Counted from the stretch's first letter, positions 27,557 through 37,187 are shown. The stretch: 64,000 bases of DNA from Nocardia acididurans (GCF_016741815.1 NZ_JAERRJ010000016.1:62001-126000), one strand, 5' to 3'. Numbers and translations are program-made. The notes: a model not told the origin generated them from the sequence alone.

Positions 27557-27841
27557 ATGGCAATGCCGCCATTGATGGTCGCAATCACCGATAGTATCTA
27601 TCGACTGCCCGCGCCCATTTCCACCGCCTGGCGAATCCGCAACGGATTGCACGAAGTCGTCATCGAACCGGGCATCAACAGAGTTCAAGCTTCCCACTTC
27701 TGGTTTCGCAGGAATGTGGCGTGGCGAGCGCTGGGCGTGGTCGGCGTCCCGCAGGCCATACTCGACTCTTCCGGGCGTTTGCACGAACGCGCTTTCGGCC
27801 GGTTGTACTCGATCGCACGGCACGTCTCGTGGTACCTGTGA
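27557..27841 (+). CDS. Small hypothetical protein, 94 residues
   Basis: The ATG at 27557 has AGGAG about 7 bases upstream. The product (MAMPPLMVAITDSIYRLPA...ARHVSWYL) shows no recognised domain, signal peptide or membrane segment. It contains Trp/His/Arg-rich stretches. The gene sits alone at the start of the mobile-element-scarred zone, with non-coding sequence on both sides. Codon use is less GC-biased than neighbours, so it could be a remnant or an acquired gene. Only the ribosome site supports it. Confidence 0.4.
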   Translation: MAMPPLMVAITDSIYRLPAPISTAWRIRNGLHEVVIEPGINRVQASHFWFRRNVAWRALGVVGVPQAILDSSGRLHERAFGRLYSIARHVSWYL

Positions 27842-28117
27842 TCGGGCGTTGGCAAGTATCGCAACGCGCGCCGAAGAATGTGTGATCACCTGCGGTACTT
27901 ATGCTTCCCTCTGATCGGCGGACCGAGCGACGCGGTTGCCGCCGAGGCCGCCACCGTACTGCTGCCAGGTGCACGGTCGCTCCTCCTCGTACCGCGCAAT
28001 GCGGGCCGCAATCGGAGAACCGCAGTGTCACCTGAGGAGGTCTGGTGCCGAGTGCCGGTAGTCGGATACTGGCACGACTACACGATGGTCAGCAGTTTCC
28101 GCTGATGGAACGTGTGG

Positions 28118-28146
28118 GCGTAGTGGTCGTGTCCTCCCTCCGGACG
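28118..28146 (+). repeat. Dispersed repeat, copy A
   Basis: The core GTAGTGGTCGTGTCC followed by C/T-rich CTCCGGAC recurs at 40117-40142 and 48779-48802. About 25 bp upstream (GTTTCCGCTGATGGAACGTG here) also resemble the 40-kb copy. Here it is not followed by the palindromic terminator that accompanies the other two copies. Confidence 0.55.
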
Positions 28147-28345
28147 TGACCACCTATCTGCATGCGCGGCGCCGAATTCCTGGGGTGTGTGCGGGTCGCA
28201 CCGCGCTGATCGCGGCTAAACCCGAACCCAAACCGGCATGGCGACATTTCGTTCTTGTGTCGCCGCCCCGAAGAAGGCCCGCGGATCGGTCGACACGCTG
28301 TCTCCTTCTCGTTTCAAGCGCCGAACAGCCGGACGTCGCATGGAA

Positions 28346-28367
28346 TTTGGCATCAAGTTTGGCATCA
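28346..28367 (+). repeat. Direct repeat, 12-bp period, TTTGGCATCA twice
   Basis: Two perfect copies of TTTGGCATCA start at 28346 and 28358. Such one-turn-spaced repeats are typical arm-type sites for tyrosine integrases or operator sites near their genes. It lies about 140 bp before the tRNA fragment. Confidence 0.5.
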
Positions 28368-28489
28368 CGACAGCACAGGAACCGCCGGACGCAGTGGGAG
28401 CGGTAGGACACCGGGAACGTTGGAAATTTCGTCGACCTGCATGAACGGGACGCTGTGGCATGGGATCGCAGGTGTGGGATGGCATCCTG

Positions 28490-28539
28490 TTGGCTCATAA
28501 CCCAGAGGTCGCAGGTTAAAATCCTGTCCCCGCTACTAG
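28490..28539 (+). pseudogene. 3' fragment of an initiator-tRNA(Met)-like gene, probable attachment-site scar
   Basis: From GGCTCATAACCCAG onward the sequence reads as the CAU anticodon loop, 3' anticodon stem, variable loop, T-arm (CGCAGGTTAAAATCCTG) and 3' acceptor strand (TCCCCGCTAC) of a tRNA. It matches what I know of actinobacterial initiator tRNA. The 5' half is absent and the T-loop has A for the expected C in GTTCAAAT. Integrative elements often carry exactly this 3' part as their att core. A terminator follows 6 bp later. Confidence 0.7.
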
Positions 28540-28545
28540 GGAAAG

Positions 28546-28579
28546 CGGCCCTGGAACCACTGGTTCCGGGGCCGTTTTT
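28546..28579 (+). terminator. Intrinsic terminator following the tRNA fragment
   Basis: The stem CGGCCCTGGAACC / GGTTCCGGGGCCG (one G-T pair) with an ACT loop is followed by TTTTT at 28575. This is a classic rho-independent terminator. It presumably came along with the tRNA 3' end. Confidence 0.88.
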
Positions 28580-28587
28580 CGTTGGAT

Positions 28588-28607
28588 TGGCAACGGATCT
28601 GGCAACG
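28588..28607 (+). repeat. Direct repeat, 12-bp period, TGGCAACG twice
   Basis: TGGCAACG begins at 28588 and again at 28600. The same pattern occurs at 39693-39712 and, degenerate, near 45159-45177. It lies 17 bp beyond the stop of the integrase remnant on the opposite strand, fitting an integrase arm-type site. Confidence 0.55.
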
Positions 28608-28623
28608 TTAGCCAAACTGAGCG

Positions 28624-28803
28624 TCATCCGTCGCGTGACGTCCCACGCTGTTCGTGGTGCCCGCCCAACAGGTGGGTGGCGGCGCGGGCTGCGGCGTCTT
28701 CGTCCTGGCCGGGCAGCACGTGCTGGTAGGTCTTCATGGTGGAGGCGACGTCGGCGTGGCCGACGCGCTGGCTCACCGCCTTCGGGCTAACGCCTGCGAT
28801 CAA
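28624..28803 (-). pseudogene. C-terminal remnant of a phage/ICE tyrosine integrase
   Basis: The minus strand encodes LIAGVSPKAVSQRVGHADVA followed by STMKTYQHVLPGQDEDAA, ending HHEQRGTSRDG-stop. VGHAD supplies the conserved His, and TYQHV the nucleophile Tyr, of the tyrosine recombinase catalytic box. About 59 codons survive; upstream of 28806 the frame loses family similarity. The preceding catalytic Arg boxes are gone. With the adjoining tRNA fragment and arm-like repeats this marks the end of a vanished integrative element. Confidence 0.8.
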
Positions 28804-28939
28804 TGCCCTTGGTGGAGACCGACAACACCCGGTGTCGAAATCGAGTGAGGGCCAGCGAATTCCCCATATGTCCGCGCGCCTCAGCCTCGTCCCCGCCGCG
28901 GAGACGGTGACGCTTCAGCTCGCCCGCTGACGCCGGCCT

Positions 28940-30352
28940 CTAGGTGTTCGTGACGGCGGGCGGCTTCCAAGTGTGATCGATGGCCGTGGGTTGGGGCGCG
29001 TACAACCGCATGGTCAAGGTGAACTTGCCGTGCTCGGGGATCGGCAGCCAGTTCGCGGCCGCGACTTGCGCTGTGGGATGGGCGTTTTGGATGAGGATGT
29101 CGACGCTGCCGTCGGGATTCGTCGCGACCGGGAGCTGGTGGCCGACGGAATACACGCTTGCCGGGTTGGGGATCAGGAAGCCGTCGGCGGCGTAGGCGGT
29201 GATCGACCAGAAGGCGTCCACCGGCGGCAGCTGACCGGGTGCGAAGTGCAGGCGCATCGAACCGTTGCCGTCGACGCTGCCGTAATAGGTGGGATAGAGG
29301 GCGTCCTCGGGCAGGTTGCCGCCCAATCCCATTCGCGCCACATACGCGCGCTGGCCGTAATTTGTGCCGTAGCGCCCGGCGGCCGCGCTGTAGTTCCAGC
29401 CCTCGATGATGGTGTTCGCCGGATCGCGATAGTTCTCGACCCGCCCGCGCCCGTCGGCGACCGCGCCGTCGAGCACCTCGGCCGCGATCTTGCCCGCGCT
29501 TCCGCCCGGCGTGATGCCGAGCGCCGCGAACCGTTGCAGCGCGGGCGCGTCCACCGGCGCGGGCGGATCGATAGCCATGAGCGCGCACATCCGATCGAAG
29601 AACGCGCGTCCGTCCATGCCCGCCACGATCTGCACCGCGTCGGCGGTGGACGGCGATTCGGCGGCCGGATTCCCGGCTCCCGGATTCGCCACCCACGCAC
29701 TCAACGGCGCGATGCGCAACCCGTCCTGGATCGCGTGCACCGCCGGCAGATCCGCCTGGCCGTCGACCTGGATGCGCCCGAGAATCCACGCCTGCGGTGT
29801 CGGCAGCGGCATCGGGGTGATACCGGGCGGCAGCGTGCCGTTCCAGCCGGGCGGCAGGAACGCGTAGGTGAACGGCCCGCCGGTCGCTCCCGAGCTCAGC
29901 TGCGGCCGCACGCTGCTCGGGTTCTGCGCCACGTTCGTCCACATGTCCATGGTCTCCATCAGCCAGTAGCGGCCGGATTCCATGGCGGGCACCTCCAGCA
30001 CGACGGGCTCGGTCCGCAGATCCAGCCACGCCTTGGAGTACAGGGTGTCCTGATTCGGCCGCACCAGCGTGCGATTGGCCGCGTCGGGCAGCGTCCGGGA
30101 ATGCTCGAATCGGTTGGCGGGCGCGCCGTGCTCCCGAGTGACGTCCATGAGTACCAGCGGATAGCCGAAGACGTAGGCGTCGGTGGCGACGGAACGGTCG
30201 TCGCCGGGCGCGGTGGTCACCGAAGATGTTGCCGTCGAACCGGATTCGGATCGCCCGCAGGCGGTCAGCCCGAACGCGGTGAACGCCAGCGCACCCGCGC
30301 CGAACAGCATCGACCGTCGCCCGATGCCGTCGCCGCGCAGCGCCGGGCTCAC
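28940..30352 (-). CDS. DUF1254/DUF1214-family lipoprotein (copy 1)
   Basis: 470 residues from a GTG at 30352 with GGGGG about 6 bases upstream. The N-terminus carries GRRSMLFGAGALAFTAFGLTAC, so a twin-Arg-like signal and a lipobox (LTAC, Cys near residue 32). The body has the DUF1254 features TLVRPNQDTLYSKAWLDLRTEPVVLEVP and the C-terminal DUF1214 feature VDAFWSITAYAADGFLIPN. Such proteins are widespread in actinobacteria and their biochemical role is unknown. A second, shorter member at 38367 lies on the other side of two LuxR regulators. The open frame upstream to 30559 lacks a signal and is not used. Confidence 0.88.
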   Translation of the reverse strand: MSPALRGDGIGRRSMLFGAGALAFTAFGLTACGRSESGSTATSSVTTAPGDDRSVATDAYVFGYPLVLMDVTREHGAPANRFEHSRTLPDAANRTLVRPNQDTLYSKAWLDLRTEPVVLEVPAMESGRYWLMETMDMWTNVAQNPSSVRPQLSSGATGGPFTYAFLPPGWNGTLPPGITPMPLPTPQAWILGRIQVDGQADLPAVHAIQDGLRIAPLSAWVANPGAGNPAAESPSTADAVQIVAGMDGRAFFDRMCALMAIDPPAPVDAPALQRFAALGITPGGSAGKIAAEVLDGAVADGRGRVENYRDPANTIIEGWNYSAAAGRYGTNYGQRAYVARMGLGGNLPEDALYPTYYGSVDGNGSMRLHFAPGQLPPVDAFWSITAYAADGFLIPNPASVYSVGHQLPVATNPDGSVDILIQNAHPTAQVAAANWLPIPEHGKFTLTMRLYAPQPTAIDHTWKPPAVTNT

Positions 30353-30706
30353 ATCGACCCCCAGGACTGGAGCAGGTAGGTCACGTTCGCCATGATCGAC
30401 GTGACCGTGCCGGCCAGGTCGATCGCCGCGGAACCGAGATTGATGACCGGGAAGTTCATCGAGCACCTCACTGTGAGAATCGCTTTCGTTGACGATCCCG
30501 ACTATTCCCCGGTCAGTACCGGTAGCCATCGCCCCACGAGGGTGAACCCGGGCGCGCACGGCGCGTATCCGTCACGGCATAGGTCATTGCCTCGCGCCCG
30601 GCCCGCCACGGGCCGCACGATGGGGGTCACAGCGGAGGGCCGCCCGCCCGTCGATGACCCCTCACGACCGCCACCTGGGCGGCCCGTCCGCTGTCCACGG
30701 CGGCGT

Positions 30707-33652
30707 TCACAGCGACAACCGGAACCCGCGCTCGAAATCGATGCTCGCCAGCTGCTCGCGCCGCGCCAACCCGAGCTTCTGGAAAACGTTCGACAGATGG
30801 TGCCCCACCGTGCGCGGGCTGATCAGCAGCCGGGCCGCGATATCCCGATTGGTGAGCCCGGTCGCGGCCAGCTTCGCGACCTGCAACTCCTGTGCGGTCA
30901 GCAGGGTCCGCTGCGGCGTCTCCCCGGTACCGGCCTGCCGGTCTCCTGCCATGGTGAGCTCCCGTGCCGCCCGCGCGGCCCACGGCCCCGCCCCGAACCC
31001 CTCGAATACCCGCAGCGCGCCCCGCAACTGCTCCTGCGCGTCCAGCCGCCGCCGCGCCCGCCGCAACCATTCCCCGTAGGCCAGCCGATACCGCGCCAGC
31101 GCGAATGGCCGATGCGCGGGCGCGGACTCGAGTGCGGCCGTGAAATGGGCTTCCGCATCGGCCCCGGCGGCCAGCAACGCCCGGCCCAGTTCCACGTCCG
31201 CCCGCACCCAATCCGGTACGCCGCCGCGCACCGTCCCCGTCTCGGCCGACCGGGCCACGACGCCCTCGGCCGATGCCGGGTCGCGCCGCGTGCTGCGGCC
31301 CACGGTGGTATCAGCCGGAGTGCGGCCCGACCGCGCGTTCGTCCGGGTCCGACCGGTCCCGATCGGGCCGTCCGGCACCGCCCCGGACAGCGGCCCCGGT
31401 CCGAAGCTCTCCCCGTACTCCACAAGGGTTTTCAAGTATCGTTCGGCGCGCTCCGGACGCCCGGATCGCACCGCCGCCTCGATGGCGTACCCGGCGCTGA
31501 GCAATGCGACGCTCGGATGGTGGGCGGGATGCCCCGGCTGCGCGATCAGGTCGAGCAGTTCCCCCGCGTCGTCGGTCCGCCCGTCGCCCAAGGCATGCAA
31601 GGCCCGGCACCAGTACGCGGCCGACGTGAGCGGGTAGTACCCGCGCGGTTCCGCGAATTCCAGTACCCGCCCGTTGAATTCGTCCACCGCGGCCGCGTCC
31701 CCGCGCAGCGCGGCGATGAACGCCATCGTCCGGTAGGCGTCCGCGACGGTCTTGCGCCCGGTGAAATCCACTGCCAGCCGCAATGCCTCGGCGGTGTCGG
31801 TGAGCGCGTCGTCCCAGCGGCCGGTCACGAAGTACAACCACGACCGTTGCCCGAGGGTGTATCCGAGCCAGCTGATCGGCCCTTCGGTCCGCAATCGGTC
31901 GATACCGGCGTGATACAACGCCAGCGCCTGTGTCTCCGTGCCGAGCAGCATCGCGATGTCGGCGACCGGTAAACGCCACGGCAGCAACGGATCACCGGCA
32001 TCCTCGCCACGAGCATCCCGGCCGATGACAGCCCCGCCACGGGTATCCCCGTCACGGGCATCCGCACCAACGGCGGCGCGCCCTTCGGGATACACACGGT
32101 CGGCCGCTCGACCACCGCCGACCGCCGGCACTTCCACTCCCTCGGCGGCCAGGGTCGCGAGTTGCTCCATGGACATGGCGTCGCCGACCACCCACTCCGC
32201 ACGGGTCACCCCGTGGCGCAGTTCGGCCCGGAATCTGGGTTCCACGCGGGCGGCATCACGGCTCAGAAGTTCCCGCGCCCGCTCCGGATTGCCTTGTCCC
32301 AGTTCGAACATCCCCGCCAGGCCGCCACCGGCGATGGATACTTCCTCGGGGTCGGCGCGGTCGCCCGCGGCGGTCAGCAGTTCCCGGGCGGTCTCGACAT
32401 CCCCGCTGTCCCAGGCCGCTCGCGCCGACCGCGACAGCCGCAACGCTGCCGATGCCGCATCCGGGGACAGTGCGGCGGCTCGGCGGAGGGTGCGGGCGGC
32501 GGTGATGAGACCGCCACGCGCCCAAGCCCTTTCGGCTACTGCGTCGAGGGCGGCGGCGATGGATTCGTCGGGGTGTGTGGCTGCCTCGGCCAGATGCCAG
32601 GCGCTGCGGTCGGGGTCGGTCTCGGCCAGTACCTGCGCCAGGGTGGCGTGCACGGCGCGGCGTTCGGCGGGGTCCGCCGTCTCGAGCACGGCGGCGCGAA
32701 TCAGAGGATGCCGCACCGTGATTCGGCCTTCTTCGGCGCGCATCAAGCCCGATTCCAGTGCGGCATGCCAGTCGGCGTCGGAGGCGCCCCGGGCATGGGC
32801 GGCGCGCAGGACGACGGCGGTGTCACCACCGTCCTCGGCGGCCGCCACCAGCAACGCGGTGAACCTGCCCGCGCCGAGCTGCCGGAATGCCACTTCGAAG
32901 GCGTCGCGCAGGCGCGGTCCCAGTTCCGGTCGCCGATCGGCCGCCGGTCCCAGTTCCCTTCCCGCGCCGCGGCTCAATTCCACCAGGGCCAGCGGATTAC
33001 CGGCTGTGAGCCGCAGCAACCGTCGCATCCGCAGCGGGCTCAGGCTCGGATTCTGCTGCGCCGCAAGCTGTTGCGCGCTCGCCGGATCCAGCTCCGGCAC
33101 CGTCAGTACCGGCAGCGTCTGCGCCGGTCCGGCCGTACCCGGGTGGGCGGCGAACAGGACCAGGATCGGGTCAGCCGCGGTGCGCCGGGCCACGAACGCC
33201 AGGCTGTTCCGGCTGGCCGCGTCCAGCAGGTGCAGGTCGTCCACCACCACCAGCACCGGCTGCCGCTCCGCGAGCTCGGACAGCAGCGTCAGCACCGCCA
33301 CCCCGATGAGCAGCGGCCCGCCCTGTGGTTCGGCCAGGCCGAGCGCACCGCGCAGCGCGTCGGCCTGGGCGGCGGGCAGCCCGTCCACCAGGTCCAGCAC
33401 CGGCCACAGCAGCTCGTGCAGCGCCGCGAACGCCACTTCGGTCTCGCTGGGCACGCCCCGGCAGCTCAACACCCGGAATCCGGTCGCGCGGGCCACGGCG
33501 TAGTCCAGCAGTACGGTCTTGCCGATTCCGGGTTCGCCGATCAGCACCAGCGCCGCCCCGGTCCCGCCCCGCGCGCCCTCGATCAGCCGGTCGAGCCGTT
33601 GCTGTTCGGTTTTCCGGCCGAGCAGGCGTGGCATCGCTGCGGACTGTGGCAT
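30707..33652 (-). CDS. Large ATP-binding LuxR-family regulator (LAL type)
   Basis: 981 residues. An AAA/NACHT-like ATPase lies at the N-terminus, with Walker A GEPGIGKT (about residues 38-45) and Walker B VLVVVDDLHLLD (about 135-146). A long helical middle follows. The C-terminal LuxR HTH (about 915-975) reads LTAQELQVAKLAATGLTNRDIAARLLISPRTVGHHLSNVFQKLG. LAL regulators act as pathway-specific activators triggered by ligand binding. The MalT-like gene lies just upstream on the same strand (111 bp apart). A stretch near residues 540-570 is rich in GD/DAR repeats. Target unknown; the flanking DUF1254 genes are candidates. Confidence 0.93.
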   Translation of the reverse strand: MPQSAAMPRLLGRKTEQQRLDRLIEGARGGTGAALVLIGEPGIGKTVLLDYAVARATGFRVLSCRGVPSETEVAFAALHELLWPVLDLVDGLPAAQADALRGALGLAEPQGGPLLIGVAVLTLLSELAERQPVLVVVDDLHLLDAASRNSLAFVARRTAADPILVLFAAHPGTAGPAQTLPVLTVPELDPASAQQLAAQQNPSLSPLRMRRLLRLTAGNPLALVELSRGAGRELGPAADRRPELGPRLRDAFEVAFRQLGAGRFTALLVAAAEDGGDTAVVLRAAHARGASDADWHAALESGLMRAEEGRITVRHPLIRAAVLETADPAERRAVHATLAQVLAETDPDRSAWHLAEAATHPDESIAAALDAVAERAWARGGLITAARTLRRAAALSPDAASAALRLSRSARAAWDSGDVETARELLTAAGDRADPEEVSIAGGGLAGMFELGQGNPERARELLSRDAARVEPRFRAELRHGVTRAEWVVGDAMSMEQLATLAAEGVEVPAVGGGRAADRVYPEGRAAVGADARDGDTRGGAVIGRDARGEDAGDPLLPWRLPVADIAMLLGTETQALALYHAGIDRLRTEGPISWLGYTLGQRSWLYFVTGRWDDALTDTAEALRLAVDFTGRKTVADAYRTMAFIAALRGDAAAVDEFNGRVLEFAEPRGYYPLTSAAYWCRALHALGDGRTDDAGELLDLIAQPGHPAHHPSVALLSAGYAIEAAVRSGRPERAERYLKTLVEYGESFGPGPLSGAVPDGPIGTGRTRTNARSGRTPADTTVGRSTRRDPASAEGVVARSAETGTVRGGVPDWVRADVELGRALLAAGADAEAHFTAALESAPAHRPFALARYRLAYGEWLRRARRRLDAQEQLRGALRVFEGFGAGPWAARAARELTMAGDRQAGTGETPQRTLLTAQELQVAKLAATGLTNRDIAARLLISPRTVGHHLSNVFQKLGLARREQLASIDFERGFRLSL

Positions 33653-33763
33653 CGATCGACACGTTCCCTTCCACTCGGGGCACCCGGCTGCTGGTCCATC
33701 ATGCCCCAGCGAACCTCCGATCCCGCCGGGACAGCCGCAACCGACGCCCCGCGTTCCCGGGAT

Positions 33764-36346
33764 TCACAGCAACCCCACCGCGCGCCCGCGGCTGATCGCT
33801 TGACCGCGGCTGTTCGCGCCCAGTTTGAGGTACACGCTGCGCAGATGCGTCTTCACGGTATTGATCGACACCCCGAGGTCAGCGGCGATTTCGCCGCCGG
33901 TGCGCCCCGACGGAAGGCGCTGCAGGACAAGCAGTTCCGATCCGGTCAGGGTCGGTGCCGGATACTGCCGCACCGCTGCCGGATGATGCCGGATCACCTC
34001 GGCGAAATCCTCACCGCCGCCGAACCTCCCGCTGTGGATATCGAGCAGTTCGATGGCCATCGGAAAGTTGAGCCAGGGCCGGATCAGCCGCTCGGGCGCG
34101 GACAGGCTCAATGCCGCCCGCAGCGCCTCGACCGTTTTCCCGAATGCCCCCAGCCGATGCTGGGCCTCGGCATAGAGCAGCCAGCCGGTGACCACGGTCA
34201 TCGGATGCGCCGAATCCTCGTACCACAGCATCGGTTCCAGCAGCGCTCGCGTCGAGCGGGTCTGATGCGCCGCCGCGCTCAGCAGCGCCTGCGCCACCCT
34301 CACTTCGGTGGTGTCGCCCAGGGTCTGCCGAGCCACGGTCACCACTTCCGCGGCCGCGGACACCTCCCGCAGGCGCAGCAGCCGCCCGGCCGTCGCCACC
34401 ACGAGCAGTCCCGCGCCGGTAGACGGTTGCGGACTTCGGCGCAGCAGATCGAGCAGCCCGGCACGCAAGGCGTGCACCACTTCCCGGTTGTCGGCGGTGG
34501 CGATGCAGACCAGCAGCCGCCAGTCGATCTCGGTGGGCAGGGCGTCCACGGGCATGCCGGGCGGGGTGGGCAGCCCGGCCGCGTCGGCGAGATCACCCAC
34601 GACGCGCCGATCCCAGTCCTCGCCCTGGATGACCCGCCCGATAGCGGCGGCGATCAGCGCCCGCTGCGCATCCGGTGATCCGAGAATGTCGTGCCGGCGC
34701 GCGAATTCGACGGCTTCGTCGGCCAGCACCCGCATGGCCGTGATCGAGCCCTGATACCCGACGGTGACCGCCAGCCGCGTCATGGCGAGCAGGGTCAGCC
34801 GCGGGCGCGCGAAATGCTCGGCGATGGTGATCCCGGATTTCAGCAGCGCCGCCGCCCGCTCGAACCGCCCCTGCAACAGCATCGCGGTGCCGTACTGCAC
34901 GTACACGTAGCAGTCGATATCGCTGTTGCCGGTGGCCGCGAAGGTATCGAGTGGATCCAGATCGGTCACGCCCGCGCCGAGGCTGACGGCGGTATCGGCC
35001 GCGATGGCGAAGTCCAGCGCCGCCAGCCAGGCCGCGGGCGCGATCTCCGACGGCAGCTCCGCCTGCCCGATTTGGAAATTCGAATACGTCGCGGCCTGCC
35101 CGAAAGCGCCGCGGGTGAGCGCGTCGGCGATGCGCAATCGCCACAGGTACGGATCCCCGGCGAATTCGGTGCCGGGCTCGGCGACCACGTCGAACAGTTC
35201 CGGTCCGCGCCCGTCCAGCACCAGTCCCGCGCCCCGCTCGCGCAGGAAATCCCGCCGGAACTCCCGCTCGACGTCCCGCAGCCGCAACCACTCGGATTCG
35301 TTGCGGCGGTGAGCTTCCGCCGCGAAATACGCGCGCAGCAACGGATGATAGGAATACCAGACCTCCCCCGCCGCCGACCGCCGGGCGAACGGGATGCCCA
35401 GGCGCGGCAGTTCGTCGAGGATCTCGCGGGTCCGTCCGCCGTGCAGCGCGACCGCGAGCTGTTCGGTGAAGCGCGGCGCCACCCCGGTGCGCATGAGGAA
35501 TTCGCGGATGTCCCAAGGCAATCCGGCCAGCACCTCACCGAGCAGATAGTCCGCCACAGGCTGCGCGGGCCGGGCCAGCTCCGCCAGCGCGGCCTCGGGA
35601 TCGGACGCGTCGGCCAGCACGATCGCCGCGATCCGCACCACCACCGCCCAGCCGCCGCTCATCTCCTGCACCCGCTCCAGGATCGCCGCGCCGGGTTCGC
35701 TGCCGTGCTGCCGGAACAGTTGCGCCACTTGCGATCCGGACAGTTCCAGCTCGGCCGCCCCGATGCGCGCCACCCGATCGTGGGCGTTCAGGCCGTGCCA
35801 GCGCAACGGCGGTTCGTGCCGTCCGGACAGCACCACGGTCACCGTCGGCGGCGCGTGCCGGATCAGGTACTCGATCGCGGCCAGCAGGTAGGAATTGGTG
35901 AGCAGATGCGCGTCGTCGACCACCAGTATCGCCGGAATCGATTGCGCCGCGAGCGCACCGGTGAGATGGGCGGCGTACTGCACCGGGGTGACGGTGCCGG
36001 ACGGCGGGGGAGGGGTGCCCAGCACTTCGGTCGTCGCCGCGGCCAGTGCGTCCCAGTGCAGGGAATCGCGATCGAGTGCGGGGGTGACGGTCAGCCAGCC
36101 GACCGCGGTCTCCGGCGTGTGCGCCACGCGCCGACCGAGCCAATCGTGCAGCAGTGCGGTTTTCCCGCTGCCCGCCGGAGCGGCCAGCACCACGATGTGC
36201 GCGCCGTGCGCCGGTACCGCGGGGGTGAACCGGTCGTCGAGTTCGGGCCGCGCGACGGGCTCGCAATTCGGTGCCGGAATCCGGCACAGCTCGGAACGTT
36301 CCAATACCGAGCGGGGACAAGATGTTGTTCGTTGTGAGGTGGTCAT
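33764..36346 (-). CDS. MalT-like LuxR-family regulator
   Basis: 860 residues. Walker A is LAAPAGSGKTALL (about residues 54-66) and a Walker B-like ILVVDDAHLLT follows near 140. TPR-like helical repeats fill the middle. The C-terminal HTH is LTGSELLVLQRLPSGRTGGEIAADLGVSINTVKTHLRSVYLKLGANSRGQAISRGRAVGLL. This is the STAND ATPase plus HTH architecture of MalT, an effector-dependent transcription activator. GGAGG precedes the ATG. It lies upstream of another large LuxR regulator in the same direction, an unusual tandem. Confidence 0.93.
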   Translation of the reverse strand: MTTSQRTTSCPRSVLERSELCRIPAPNCEPVARPELDDRFTPAVPAHGAHIVVLAAPAGSGKTALLHDWLGRRVAHTPETAVGWLTVTPALDRDSLHWDALAAATTEVLGTPPPPSGTVTPVQYAAHLTGALAAQSIPAILVVDDAHLLTNSYLLAAIEYLIRHAPPTVTVVLSGRHEPPLRWHGLNAHDRVARIGAAELELSGSQVAQLFRQHGSEPGAAILERVQEMSGGWAVVVRIAAIVLADASDPEAALAELARPAQPVADYLLGEVLAGLPWDIREFLMRTGVAPRFTEQLAVALHGGRTREILDELPRLGIPFARRSAAGEVWYSYHPLLRAYFAAEAHRRNESEWLRLRDVEREFRRDFLRERGAGLVLDGRGPELFDVVAEPGTEFAGDPYLWRLRIADALTRGAFGQAATYSNFQIGQAELPSEIAPAAWLAALDFAIAADTAVSLGAGVTDLDPLDTFAATGNSDIDCYVYVQYGTAMLLQGRFERAAALLKSGITIAEHFARPRLTLLAMTRLAVTVGYQGSITAMRVLADEAVEFARRHDILGSPDAQRALIAAAIGRVIQGEDWDRRVVGDLADAAGLPTPPGMPVDALPTEIDWRLLVCIATADNREVVHALRAGLLDLLRRSPQPSTGAGLLVVATAGRLLRLREVSAAAEVVTVARQTLGDTTEVRVAQALLSAAAHQTRSTRALLEPMLWYEDSAHPMTVVTGWLLYAEAQHRLGAFGKTVEALRAALSLSAPERLIRPWLNFPMAIELLDIHSGRFGGGEDFAEVIRHHPAAVRQYPAPTLTGSELLVLQRLPSGRTGGEIAADLGVSINTVKTHLRSVYLKLGANSRGQAISRGRAVGLL

Positions 36347-36467
36347 CGAGCCTCCGGACCGAGTGCCGACCCATCACAACCGCCGTGCCCAACGCTACCG
36401 CAAATGCCAGGTCGTGGGCCGGTCCATGAATTTGTTCACACTCGGTCCGGAATCGGCTCGAGGGCCG

Positions 36468-37160
36468 TCAGCTCACTTCGTTCGCGGCCTGATCGATCAG
36501 ATCCGTGACGGCTTTGGCCCGTGATGCCAGTGAGGCGTGACTGGCGGGCAATTCGATCAGCGTGCGCGGGTTCATGCGCCGCGCCATGCGCCGCTCGTTG
36601 TCAGGATTGATCATCCGGTCCTCGGTCGAGACCTGATACCAGGTTGGTTTGATCTTCCAGGCGGGCGCGGTGACGGCATCGCCGAAGGTGGAGCCCAGCG
36701 GGGCCTTCTGCGTCACCGCCATGACCAGGGCCTCGTCATCGGGCAGATCCTGACAGAAGCTCTCCTGGAACTTGTCCTGCGCGATCCACAGATAGCCGTC
36801 GGAATCGGGCGCGATATTGGCGAACGCGGCGGGCGGCAGCTGTTCGCTGATCTGACCGGGACTCTCCCCCTCGTCCGGCGCGAAGGCCGCGATATAGACC
36901 AGTCCCGCCACATTGGGCTGATCCCCGGCCTCTGTGATGACCGCGCCGCCGTAGGAATGCCCGACCAGCAGGACCGGGCCGTTGATCTGGGCGACCATTT
37001 TGCGGGTGCGTTCGGCGTCGTCGGCCAGAGAGGTGAGCGGATTCTCCACCGCGTGCAGATCGGTGTAGCCGCGCTGCCGCAATTCGACGATGACCTTCGC
37101 CCAATGGGCGGCGCCGCCCCAGAATCCGTGAACCAGAACGATTGCCGGTTTGTCAGCCAT
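36468..37160 (-). CDS. Alpha/beta hydrolase (EstC-like)
   Basis: 230 residues with the canonical small alpha/beta hydrolase layout. The HGFWGG oxyanion motif is near residue 11, and the nucleophile elbow GHSYGG places Ser69. A TEDRMINPDNE segment supplies the Asp region, and PASHASL provides His near residue 205. No signal peptide, so cytosolic. It is followed 27 bp later by an amidohydrolase gene in the same direction; these two probably form an operon. The substrate is unknown; esters or lactones are typical for the family. Confidence 0.9.
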   Translation of the reverse strand: MADKPAIVLVHGFWGGAAHWAKVIVELRQRGYTDLHAVENPLTSLADDAERTRKMVAQINGPVLLVGHSYGGAVITEAGDQPNVAGLVYIAAFAPDEGESPGQISEQLPPAAFANIAPDSDGYLWIAQDKFQESFCQDLPDDEALVMAVTQKAPLGSTFGDAVTAPAWKIKPTWYQVSTEDRMINPDNERRMARRMNPRTLIELPASHASLASRAKAVTDLIDQAANEVS

Positions 37161-37187
37161 GACCGTGCCTTTCGTTGACGTGGAAAT

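Larger units (their letters stand above)
27842..28489. other. Gene-poor stretch leading to a tRNA fragment
   Basis: I see no convincing gene in these 650 bp. Open frames at 27878-28105 and on the minus strand lack ribosome sites or family features. The stretch contains one copy of a three-copy dispersed repeat (28118-28146) and a 12-bp-period direct repeat (28346-28367), both described separately. Confidence 0.45.

Noticed and set aside
27878..28105. 75-codon plus-strand frame
   Set aside because: No ribosome site and no family features; it lies among eroded repeats.
32162..36337. Very long plus-strand frames (32162-34678 and 34691-36337)
   Set aside because: Antisense to the two LuxR regulators, with the low-complexity composition of reverse-frame translations. 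No supporting motif.
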